Assembly (NCBI RefSeq): GCF_033170385.1
Contig: NZ_CP126170.1
Span: forward strand, 1,760,001 to 1,824,000
DNA: 64,000 bases
Origin: Xanthomonas rydalmerensis
Lineage (GTDB): Bacteria; Pseudomonadota; Gammaproteobacteria; Xanthomonadales; Xanthomonadaceae
Direction of reading: 5' to 3'
Shown: positions 1-6,631 of the stretch, one piece after another
Numbering within the stretch: the stretch's first letter is position 1
How the letters are laid out: each line of letters opens with the position of its first letter
Translations under genes and position numbers: made by a program
The notes under the pieces: model-generated
What the model was told of the DNA's origin: nothing
Databases searched by the model: none
The model's input: only the letters and a program-made list of their open reading frames with translations

Positions 1-381
1 CGCCCTTCGGGTTTTTCCCCGGTCCATCCGCCGCTGCGGAAGGGAACCCGGTAGATCAAAAGCAAACGCAAAGGCGGTAAAGCACGCTTTGGCTTCCGTC
101 GTCATCGGCATGCTGGGCATGCCGAACCGCCGGCGATCCAACGCCAGTGCGCCGTCTGCGGGTAGGCTAAGCACATCATGTGGTCGTCGCATGGTGCGAC
201 GCGGTTGTTTCGCAGGACTCGCGATCTCGCGGCCAGGATAGGACGCACACCCGACGTACATCGGTGGCCGGATACGCTGCCACACGCGGGTTCGAGCGCT
301 GCCGCGGCAGTGTGCATCGGACCGACGATGCCCGGTGCAGACTGTTGCCGGGTGCTGCACTGCCCTGACAGGGAGACACCA
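1..381. other. Non-coding left edge of the window
   Basis: I see no convincing gene here. Positions 4-16 read CCCTTCGGGTTTTT-like sequence and could be the 3' half of a terminator for a gene that ends before the window. A stem-loop lies at 106-124 (CGGCATGC, loop TGG, GCATGCCG). An open frame runs in from 178, but it lacks a ribosome binding site and signal peptide until the ATG at 382, so I treat 178-381 as untranslated. Confidence 0.5.
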
Positions 382-1155
382 ATGCGGAAGATGAAATGGG
401 CTTGCTGGATGACGGTGGCGTTCGCGCTGTCCGGGTGCGGTCGCGAGGGCGCGCCGACGCCAGCGGCACCTGCGGACGGTCATACGCTCACCGAGACGGG
501 CGCTGCGCCAAACCCCGTGCCTGCTGCGACCGCTGCGCCTGCAAAAGCGCCTGCGACGACGGAGAGCGCCAGCACGGCGAGTGAACCACTGGCCTGCGCT
601 GCCGAGATCGGTGCCGACGCAGCGGCGGCGCGCGTGACGACCTGTCGCTCGGTGTCGCCGGCCACGCATCCGCCCTGCAATGCCGCCAACAGCTGCGCCA
701 TGATCGACGACGAGATCGCGCGCAGCTGCGCGCTGCTCGGTCACGACGGACCGGCCACCGCCGGTTGCGGCCCGGCTGCGGACAGCCCGCAGGCCGCTGC
801 CGACGTGGTGCGGCGTTATTACGCGGCGATCAACGCGCGCGATTACGCGGTGGCCTGGCAGCAGTGGGGCGAGGACGGGCGCCCGGGGCAGTCCTACGAC
901 GCGTTCAAGGCCGGCTTCGCCCAGACGCGCGCGGTGAAGGTGACGATCGGCGCGCTCGGTGCCAGCGACGGTGCCGCCGGCTCGGTGTATCAGCCAGTGC
1001 CGGTCACCGTGGAGGCGACGCTGGCCGACGGCACGCGGCAACGCTTTCAGGGTGATTACGTCCTGCGCCGCGTCAACGGCGTGGACGGCGCCTCGGCGGC
1101 GCAGCTGCGCTGGCGGATCGATTCGGCCAAGCTCCAGGAAGTGCTGGCGCAGTGA
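382..1155 (+). CDS. Predicted lipoprotein with C-terminal NTF2-like domain
   Basis: 257 aa. The N-terminus has two Lys, a hydrophobic stretch and the lipobox LSGC with Cys19, so the mature protein should be lipid-anchored. Residues 24-75 are a low-complexity Ala/Pro/Thr linker. A Cys-rich middle (about 77-130, at least six Cys) follows. From about 137 the pattern AAADVVRRYYAAINARDY and a following beta-rich half resemble an NTF2-like/DUF4440 fold. I chose the ATG at 382 because GGGAGA lies 6-11 bases upstream and the signal peptide begins there; the frame is open from 178. The specific function is unknown. The clustered Cys suggest a disulfide-bonded extracytoplasmic domain (inference). Confidence 0.75.
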   Translation: MRKMKWACWMTVAFALSGCGREGAPTPAAPADGHTLTETGAAPNPVPAATAAPAKAPATTESASTASEPLACAAEIGADAAAARVTTCRSVSPATHPPCNAANSCAMIDDEIARSCALLGHDGPATAGCGPAADSPQAAADVVRRYYAAINARDYAVAWQQWGEDGRPGQSYDAFKAGFAQTRAVKVTIGALGASDGAAGSVYQPVPVTVEATLADGTRQRFQGDYVLRRVNGVDGASAAQLRWRIDSAKLQEVLAQ

Positions 1156-1265
1156 GGCGCGGTGTGGCCAAGTGCGTTTTCTCGCTGCGCGGGAGAGCCG
1201 ACGGCGCGTGCGCCGGGTAAGATCAAACACGATATCTGCGCGTGCCATGTCGCCACGGCGCGCCA

Positions 1266-1308
1266 ACCCTCACCCCAACCCCTCTCCCGGTGGGAGAGGG
1301 GCTTTATT
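1266..1308 (-). repeat. Dispersed palindromic repeat (CCCCTCTCCC family)
   Basis: A perfect hairpin CCCCTCTCCC-GGT-GGGAGAGGGG lies at 1279-1301, with flanking CCCTCACCCCAAC. On the minus strand it matches the start of the two repeat units at 39062 and 39218. On the plus strand it is followed by CTTTATT and could end transcription of the lipoprotein gene upstream. Confidence 0.8.
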
Positions 1309-1326
1309 CGCTTGATGGGACATTCG

Positions 1327-1683
1327 ATGACGACGTTGTACGGATTGAAGAACTGCGACACCTGCAAGAAGGCGACCAAGTGGCTGGACCGCTTCGGTGT
1401 GGCCTACACCTTCGTCGACTACCGCGAGCACAAGCCGACCCCGGAAACGCTGCTGGAATGGGCCGGCCAGGCCGGTGGCTTCGACGCGCTGGTGAACAAG
1501 TCCTCCACCACCTGGCGGCAACTGCCCGACAACAAGAAAGCGCCTGGCTCCGATGCCGAGTGGAAGCTGCTGCTGCGCGAGTATCCGCAACTGATCCGGC
1601 GGCCGGTGGTGGTGACCGACGACGGCCGGCTCAGCCAGGGCTTCTCCGACAACGGCTTCAAGCAGCGATTCGGTATCGAGTGA
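1327..1683 (+). CDS. ArsC/Spx-family thioredoxin-fold protein (YffB-like)
   Basis: 118 aa, the usual size for the ArsC/YffB family. The N-terminus TLYGLKNCDTCKKA carries Cys10 and Cys13 (CxxC), where E. coli YffB has a single Cys. The C-terminal LIRRPVVV strand and the GFSDN segment are typical of the family. Members are small thiol proteins related to arsenate reductase; YffB itself is thought to be a glutathione-dependent thiol reductase, not a true arsenate reductase. As in E. coli, it lies upstream of dapE. An in-frame ATG at 1315 would add four residues. Its stop overlaps the GTG start of the next gene, so the two are probably translationally coupled. Confidence 0.85.
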   Translation: MTTLYGLKNCDTCKKATKWLDRFGVAYTFVDYREHKPTPETLLEWAGQAGGFDALVNKSSTTWRQLPDNKKAPGSDAEWKLLLREYPQLIRRPVVVTDDGRLSQGFSDNGFKQRFGIE

Positions 1684-2138
1684 ACATCCGCCCGTACCGG
1701 GCAGACGACTGGGCACGCCTGTGCGTCATCCACGACGCCGCGCGCGTGGAGGAACTGCAGGCGGCGGTGTTGGCGGATGCGTTCCTGCCGCTGCCGATCG
1801 CGGCCGAGCGTGAACACCTGTTCGACTACCGCGTGCAGGTCGCCGAATGGCAAGGCCAGGTGCTGGGGTTCGTCGCCGACGACGGCGACGAGCTGGCCTG
1901 GCTGTACGTGGATCCGGCCGCGCGCCGGCGCGGTGTCGGCCAGGCGCTGGTGACCGCGGTGCAGGACGCCAGCCCGGCTGGCCTGACGCTGGAATTGCTG
2001 GATGGCAATGTCGCGGCACTCGCGTTCTACCGTGCCTGCGGCTTCGTCGAAACCGGCGTACAGCATGGGCGCATGCCCGGCAACGAGGCCTTCGCGGTGC
2101 GCGTGCGCTGCATGCGCTGGCCGGGTGTCGCGACGTAG
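1680..2138 (+). CDS. GNAT-family N-acetyltransferase
   Basis: 152 aa from a GTG that overlaps the TGA of the previous gene (GTGA). The acetyl-CoA binding motif A appears at about 75-92 as LAWLYVDPAARRRGVGQALV, with the R-x-x-G-x-G signature (RRGVG). It is followed by the C-terminal NVAALAFYRACGFVETG typical of GNAT motif B. The substrate cannot be read from the sequence. Its place between the thiol reductase and dapE suggests a short operon but says little about its role. Confidence 0.85.
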   Translation: MNIRPYRADDWARLCVIHDAARVEELQAAVLADAFLPLPIAAEREHLFDYRVQVAEWQGQVLGFVADDGDELAWLYVDPAARRRGVGQALVTAVQDASPAGLTLELLDGNVAALAFYRACGFVETGVQHGRMPGNEAFAVRVRCMRWPGVAT

Positions 2139-2300
2139 CGAAGGCCAGGCTCGCGAACGTGCATCCGCCAGGGCGACCCGGGCCGAGACTTCGAATCCGC
2201 CAGTCCCGCTCGTACACTGCACTTGCTGCGTCGCCCGCACGCGACGTTACCGGCCCCGATCATCATCGCGCCCTAGCGCTTTCCCCAACGGTGTCCCTGC

Positions 2301-3431
2301 ATGTCCGATGTCCTTGAACTCGCCCGCGACCTGATCGCCCGCCCGTCGGTCACTCCCGACGATGCCGGGTGCCAGGCACTGATCGCGCAGCGGCTGGAAC
2401 GCGCCGGTTTCGCCATCGAGCAGTTGCGCTGCGGCCAGGTCGACAACCTGTGGGCGACCCATCGCGGTGGCGATGGCCCGGTGCTGGCGCTGCTCGGCCA
2501 TACCGACGTGGTGCCGTCGGGGCCGCGCGAGGCCTGGGCCAGCGATCCGTTCGCGCCGCAGATCCGCGACGGCGTGCTGTACGGGCGCGGTGCCGCGGAC
2601 ATGAAAGGCAGCGTGGCCGCTTTCGTGGTCGCCGCCGAACGGTTCGTGGCCGCGCAGCCGCAGCACCCGGGCACGCTGGCGGTGCTGCTGACCAGCGACG
2701 AGGAAGGCGATGCGATCGACGGCGTGCGCCACGTGGCGCGATTGTTCGCCGAGCGCGGCGAACGCATCGACTGGTGCGTCACCGGCGAACCCTCGTCCAC
2801 CGAACGTCTCGGCGACCTGCTGCGGGTCGGCCGCCGCGGCAGCCTCTCCGGCGCGCTGCGCGTGCGCGGCGTGCAGGGGCATGTGGCCTATCCGCACAAG
2901 GCGCGCAACCCGATCCACCTGGCCGCGCCGGCGCTGGCCGAACTGGTCGCGCGGCACTGGGACGACGGCTACGAAAGCTTCCCGCCGACCAGCCTGCAGA
3001 TCTCCAACGTGCATGCCGGCACCGGCGCCAACAACGTGATCCCCGGCGAACTGCAGGTCGCCTTCAACCTGCGCTACACCCCGCACTGGGATGCGCCGCG
3101 GCTGGAAGCGGAGATCGCCGCGCTGTTCGATCGCCGCGGCCTGGATTACGACCTGCGCTGGCACCGCAGCGGCGAGCCGTTCTACACCCCGGAAGGCACG
3201 CTGCGCCGGGTAGCGCGCGAGGTGCTGGGCGAGGTCGCCGGCGCGCCGCCGGAGGAGAGCACCGGCGGCGGCACCTCCGATGCGCGCTTCATCGCGCCAC
3301 TGGGCGCGCAGTGCATCGAAGTCGGCCCGGTCAACGCCAGCATCCACCAGGTCGACGAGCACGTGCGCGTGGCCGACCTGGAGGCGCTGCCGGATCTGTA
3401 CCTGCGCCTGATCGAACGGTTGCTGCGGTAA
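2301..3431 (+). CDS. dapE: Succinyl-diaminopimelate desuccinylase
   Basis: 376 aa, full length for DapE. It removes succinate from N-succinyl-L,L-diaminopimelate in the lysine and peptidoglycan precursor pathway, in the cytoplasm, with two Zn ions. Metal and catalytic residues are in place: His67 and Asp69 (GHTDV), Asp100 (GRGAADMKG), Glu134 and Glu135 (SDEEGD) and His349 (SIHQVDE); the numbering matches the E. coli enzyme. The M20-type dimerisation domain lies between about 180 and 290. No strong Shine-Dalgarno precedes the ATG. It is followed after 38 bases by the asnB leader peptide, which appears to have its own promoter. Confidence 0.97.
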   Translation: MSDVLELARDLIARPSVTPDDAGCQALIAQRLERAGFAIEQLRCGQVDNLWATHRGGDGPVLALLGHTDVVPSGPREAWASDPFAPQIRDGVLYGRGAADMKGSVAAFVVAAERFVAAQPQHPGTLAVLLTSDEEGDAIDGVRHVARLFAERGERIDWCVTGEPSSTERLGDLLRVGRRGSLSGALRVRGVQGHVAYPHKARNPIHLAAPALAELVARHWDDGYESFPPTSLQISNVHAGTGANNVIPGELQVAFNLRYTPHWDAPRLEAEIAALFDRRGLDYDLRWHRSGEPFYTPEGTLRRVAREVLGEVAGAPPEESTGGGTSDARFIAPLGAQCIEVGPVNASIHQVDEHVRVADLEALPDLYLRLIERLLR

Positions 3432-3434
3432 CAG

Positions 3435-3463
3435 TTGCACCGGCCCGCGCGCCGGGTTACGGT
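3435..3463 (+). promoter_or_regulatory. Candidate promoter of the asnB leader transcript
   Basis: TTGCAC (3435-3440), 17-base spacer, then TACGGT (3458-3463). A start 7 bases downstream falls at 3470, the A of the leader ATG, so the leader peptide would be made from a leaderless message. This is inference from spacing only. Confidence 0.4.
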
Positions 3464-3469
3464 CGCCGC

Positions 3470-3565
3470 ATGACCTCGCTGTCCGTCCTCCGCTCGACCA
3501 CCGCCAACGGCCGCAACAATGCGCTGGCGAATAATCGTGCGCGGCCGATGCGGGTCTGCGACTAG
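3470..3565 (+). CDS. Asn-rich leader peptide controlling asnB
   Basis: 31-codon open frame, ATG to TAG, lying between dapE and asnB. Five of its codons are Asn, within a stretch of ten codons (3506, 3515, 3518, 3530, 3533), including the runs AAC-AAT and AAT-AAT. It stops 33 bases before a strong intrinsic terminator and 119 bases before asnB. This is the layout of ribosome-mediated attenuation, as in trp, his and thr leaders, with the amino acid made by the downstream enzyme as the signal. The peptide itself probably has no other role. The frame also continues a long shadow frame inside dapE; the ATG at 3470 is the only sensible start. Family knowledge supports the mechanism; its operation here is inferred. 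Confidence 0.75.
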   Translation: MTSLSVLRSTTANGRNNALANNRARPMRVCD

Positions 3566-3614
3566 GCGCTACCAGAAACACCACGCCCAGCCACCAGAAA
3601 ACCCGCATCGGCCG
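3542..3614 (+). promoter_or_regulatory. Antiterminator pairing region of the asnB attenuator
   Basis: CGGCCGATGCGGGT at 3542-3555, inside the leader peptide frame, is an exact 14-base complement of ACCCGCATCGGCCG at 3601-3614, the 5' arm of the terminator. Pairing of the two excludes the terminator. A ribosome waiting at the Asn codons (3506-3535) would leave all or most of 3542-3555 free, favouring read-through; a ribosome reaching the TAG at 3563 would cover it, favouring termination. Confidence 0.75.
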
Positions 3615-3628
3615 ATGCGGGTTTTTTT
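3598..3628 (+). terminator. Intrinsic terminator of the asnB attenuator
   Basis: AAAACCCGCATC (3598-3609), loop GGCC, GATGCGGGTTTT (3614-3625), in a run of seven T (3622-3628). It is a perfect 12-bp stem with a U-tract, placed before asnB and not after a gene, as expected for an attenuator. Confidence 0.9.
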
Positions 3629-3684
3629 GTGCCTGGGCGTGTGGATTCCCTCGCAACCCTTACCCCACGATCAGGAGCTTTCCC

Positions 3685-5379
3685 ATGTGTTCGATCTTCG
3701 GCATCTTCGGCCTGCAACCGGGCGACGACCTGCAGGCACTGCGGCGGCAGGCGCTGGACTGCTCGCAGCGGCAGCGCCATCGCGGCCCGGACTGGAGCGG
3801 CGTGTATGTCGACGACGGCGCGATCCTGGTCCATGAGCGCCTGGCCATCGTCGACCCGGCCGGCGGTTCGCAGCCGCTGCTCTCCGACGACGGACGCCTG
3901 GCGCTGGCGGTCAATGGCGAGATCTACAACCATCGCGAGCTGAAGAAGGAACTCGTCCAGCCCTACGCCTTCCAGACCGGTTCGGACTGCGAGGTGATCA
4001 ACGCGCTGTACCGCGAAACCACGCCGGACGCGCTGCTGAACCGCCTCAACGGCATCTTCGCTTTCGCACTGTGGGACAAGGCCGCCGGCCGCGTGCTGAT
4101 CGCGCGCGATCCGATGGGCGTGTGCCCGCTGTACTGGGGCCATGACGCGCAGGGCCGGCTGCGGGTGGCCTCGGAGATGAAATCGCTGGCCGACAGCTGC
4201 GCCGACGTCGCCCAGTTCCCACCGGGCCACTACTACGACAGCGCCAGCGGCGAGCTCGTGCAGTACTACCGCAAGCCCTGGCGCGACTATGCGGCGGTGC
4301 AGGGCGTGGAGGTCGGCAAGCAGGAACTGCGCGAGGCCTTCGAGCGTGCCGTGCATCGGCAACTGATGACCGACGTGCCGTACGGCGTGCTGCTCTCCGG
4401 CGGGCTGGATTCCTCGCTGGTGGCAGCGGTGGCGGCGCGTTTCGCGCGCAAGCGCATCGAAGAGAACGACGAGGCCGAGGCCTGGTGGCCGCGTCTGCAC
4501 TCGTTCGCGATCGGCCTGAAGGGCTCGCCGGATCTGGCCGCCGCGGCGATCGCGGCCGAGGCCCTGGGAACCGTGCACCACGGCTTCGAATACACCTTCG
4601 AGGAAGGCCTGGACGCATTGCCGGAAGTCATCCGGCACATCGAGACCTACGACGTCACCACCATCCGCGCCTCCACGCCGATGTTCCTGCTGGCGCGGCG
4701 GATCAAGGCGATGGGAGTGAAGATGGTGCTGTCCGGCGAAGGCAGCGACGAGATCTTCGGCGGCTACCTGTATTTCCACAAGGCGCCGAACGCGCGCGAA
4801 TTCCACGAGGAACTGATCCGCAAGCTCGACGCGCTCTACAACTACGATTGCCTGCGCGCCAACAAGTCGATGATGGCCTGGGGCGTGGAGCCGCGTGTGC
4901 CGTTCCTGGACGTGGAGTTCCTGGACGTGGCCATGCGCATGGACGCCCAGTACAAGATGGCCGGTACCCGCGCCGACGGCAGCAAGCGCATCGAGAAGGC
5001 GGTACTGCGCGAGGCCTTCGAGGGCTATCTGCCCGAATCGATCCTGTGGCGGCAGAAGGAGCAGTTCAGCGACGGCGTCGGCTACGGCTGGATCGACGGC
5101 CTGAAGGCGCATGCCGAAGCCCAGGTCAGCGACCGCGAACTGGCCGCGGCCGACAAGCGCTTCCCGGTGAACCCGCCGCAGACCAAGGAAGCCTATTACT
5201 ACCGCAGCCTGTTCGAGCGCGTGTTCCCGACGCCGGCCGCGGCCGAGACCGTGCCCGGAGGCAAGTCGATCGCCTGCTCCTCGCCGGCGGCGATCGCCTG
5301 GGACGCCAGCTTCGCGGCCATGGCCGATCCCTCCGGCCGTGCGGTGGCGGGTGTGCACGCGCAGGCGCTGGGAGCCTGA
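3685..5379 (+). CDS. asnB: Asparagine synthetase B (glutamine-hydrolysing)
   Basis: 564 aa, close to the usual ~555. It converts aspartate, glutamine and ATP to asparagine in the cytoplasm. Cys2 (MCSIFG) is the nucleophile of the N-terminal class II glutaminase domain (1 to about 205; NGEIYNH is the glutamine-binding region). The synthetase domain carries the PP-loop SGGLDSS at 238-244 and SGEGSDEIFGGY. AGGAGCT lies before the ATG. Upstream lie an Asn-rich leader peptide, an antiterminator and a terminator, so expression probably rises when charged tRNA-Asn is scarce. A 14-bp hairpin follows the stop and separates it from the convergent gene. Confidence 0.97.
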   Translation: MCSIFGIFGLQPGDDLQALRRQALDCSQRQRHRGPDWSGVYVDDGAILVHERLAIVDPAGGSQPLLSDDGRLALAVNGEIYNHRELKKELVQPYAFQTGSDCEVINALYRETTPDALLNRLNGIFAFALWDKAAGRVLIARDPMGVCPLYWGHDAQGRLRVASEMKSLADSCADVAQFPPGHYYDSASGELVQYYRKPWRDYAAVQGVEVGKQELREAFERAVHRQLMTDVPYGVLLSGGLDSSLVAAVAARFARKRIEENDEAEAWWPRLHSFAIGLKGSPDLAAAAIAAEALGTVHHGFEYTFEEGLDALPEVIRHIETYDVTTIRASTPMFLLARRIKAMGVKMVLSGEGSDEIFGGYLYFHKAPNAREFHEELIRKLDALYNYDCLRANKSMMAWGVEPRVPFLDVEFLDVAMRMDAQYKMAGTRADGSKRIEKAVLREAFEGYLPESILWRQKEQFSDGVGYGWIDGLKAHAEAQVSDRELAAADKRFPVNPPQTKEAYYYRSLFERVFPTPAAAETVPGGKSIACSSPAAIAWDASFAAMADPSGRAVAGVHAQALGA

Positions 5380-5385
5380 ACTCGC

Positions 5386-5416
5386 ACGTCCCGCCGGCGA
5401 TACGCCGGCGGGACGT
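5386..5416. terminator. Hairpin between convergent genes
   Basis: ACGTCCCGCCGGCG, loop ATA, CGCCGGCGGGACGT: a perfect 14-bp stem directly after asnB. There is no T-run on either side, so its role as a bidirectional terminator is likely but not certain. Confidence 0.6.
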
Positions 5417-5505
5417 GTCGGACTCGGGATCCAAGCAGCGGGAGTCGGCAGTGCTTCGGGTCGCGGCACCGCCTTTCCGGGGGGGGCGCGTCCCGGGTCC
5501 CGGCC

Positions 5506-6552
5506 TTACTCGAAGCGCACGCAGTGGCCGTAGCGTTCGGGCTGGATATCGATGCCGGAGGCGTCGGCCTGGTTGTTCTTGCGCCACAGGTTGGGGCGGA
5601 AGTCCGGGCCGGTGCAGTTGGCCGCACTGTCCACGCCGATGGTGTAGGTGTAGGGATTGCCGCGGAAGGTGTTGTTCTCGAAGGTGTTGTCCTGGCTCAT
5701 GCTGTTGTCCCAGCACAGGATCTGCGGCGTGCGCTGGCGGATCGAGCAGGTCAGGTAAAGCCCGGCGCCCTTGTTGTCGATGAACTGGTTGCCGGCGAAC
5801 AGGTTGCGCCGCGCGTCGGCCAGGTACACGCCCTGGCTGCCGTTGCGCTCCAGCCGGTTGTCGCGGATCTCGCTGTCTTCCAGGTGCTCGGTGGTGATGC
5901 CGGCGGCGACGTTGTCGTGGATCACGTTGTCGATCAGCTTGACCTTGGCGGTGCGGTTGAACGACACCCCATCCCAGGTTGCGCCGGACACGTCGTTGTG
6001 CGCGATCAGCAGGTCGCGGCTGTCGAACTCGCTGAGCAGGCAGGCGCTGCGGCACTTGCTCACCCGCAGGTGGGTCAGCTGGATGTCCTGGCCGTTGCGC
6101 ACCACCACCAGGCTGTTGCTCAGGTACGGGCGCTCGGGCATGAACTCCTTGTCGATGGTGCCGCCGACGATCTGCAACTGCTCCACGCGGACGTCGCGGA
6201 TCGGCTTCAGCGGGCGCTCGTTCTGGTAATCGCCGATGACGATGGTCGGTTGCTGCACGTGGTCGCGCATGCGCAGCACGGTGCTGTCGCCCTGGCCGCG
6301 CAGGCGCAGGCCGTCGCGCTGGATCGAGATCAGCTTGCCGACCGGGAATTCGCCGGCGCTCAGGCACACGGTGGCGGGTTTGCCGTCGTTGGGGACGCGG
6401 TCGATGGCGGCTTGCAGATCGTCGCCGGGTTCGGCGCGCACGCTGCAGTCGGAGTTGGCACCGGGCGCGTCGGCGGCCGGCGTGGCACAGGCGGAGAACG
6501 ACACGGCCGCGGCGAGCGGCAGCAACAGGGCGAGCAGGGGAGGGCGCTTCAT
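5506..6552 (-). CDS. Lipoprotein with right-handed parallel beta-helix
   Basis: 348 aa. The signal peptide ends in the lipobox FSAC with Cys22, so it should be lipid-anchored. From about 35 it carries AGDDLQAAIDRVP-type and repeated I-x-x-N-x-V/I-x-x-N patterns (LIAHNDVSG, LIDNVIHDN, EIRDNRLERN, LFAGNQFIDN, TFENNTFRGN), which are the rungs of a pectate-lyase-like or NosD/CASH-type beta-helix. Such proteins often bind or cleave polysaccharide, but I see no clear catalytic signature. Several Cys near the C-terminus (CSIRQ, CWDN, NCTG, GHCVRFE) could form disulfides. The ATG at 6552 begins the signal peptide; the frame is open further upstream. It is convergent with asnB. Confidence 0.8.
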   Translation of the reverse strand: MKRPPLLALLLPLAAAVSFSACATPAADAPGANSDCSVRAEPGDDLQAAIDRVPNDGKPATVCLSAGEFPVGKLISIQRDGLRLRGQGDSTVLRMRDHVQQPTIVIGDYQNERPLKPIRDVRVEQLQIVGGTIDKEFMPERPYLSNSLVVVRNGQDIQLTHLRVSKCRSACLLSEFDSRDLLIAHNDVSGATWDGVSFNRTAKVKLIDNVIHDNVAAGITTEHLEDSEIRDNRLERNGSQGVYLADARRNLFAGNQFIDNKGAGLYLTCSIRQRTPQILCWDNSMSQDNTFENNTFRGNPYTYTIGVDSAANCTGPDFRPNLWRKNNQADASGIDIQPERYGHCVRFE

Positions 6553-6631
6553 CGGTAGGCAGACTCGGCAGTGGGGGGAGGGGAGGCGGCGGACCGGCGC
6601 ATGGGACGAACGCCGGCGCGGAAACATCGGG

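Noticed and set aside
178..381. N-terminal extension of the first lipoprotein
   Set aside because: It would bury the signal peptide and lipobox about 87 residues inside the protein; the ATG at 382 has the ribosome binding site.
1327..1683. True arsenate reductase (arsC)
   Set aside because: The sequence is the YffB/Spx-like branch next to dapE, with a CxxC motif; no ars genes are nearby.
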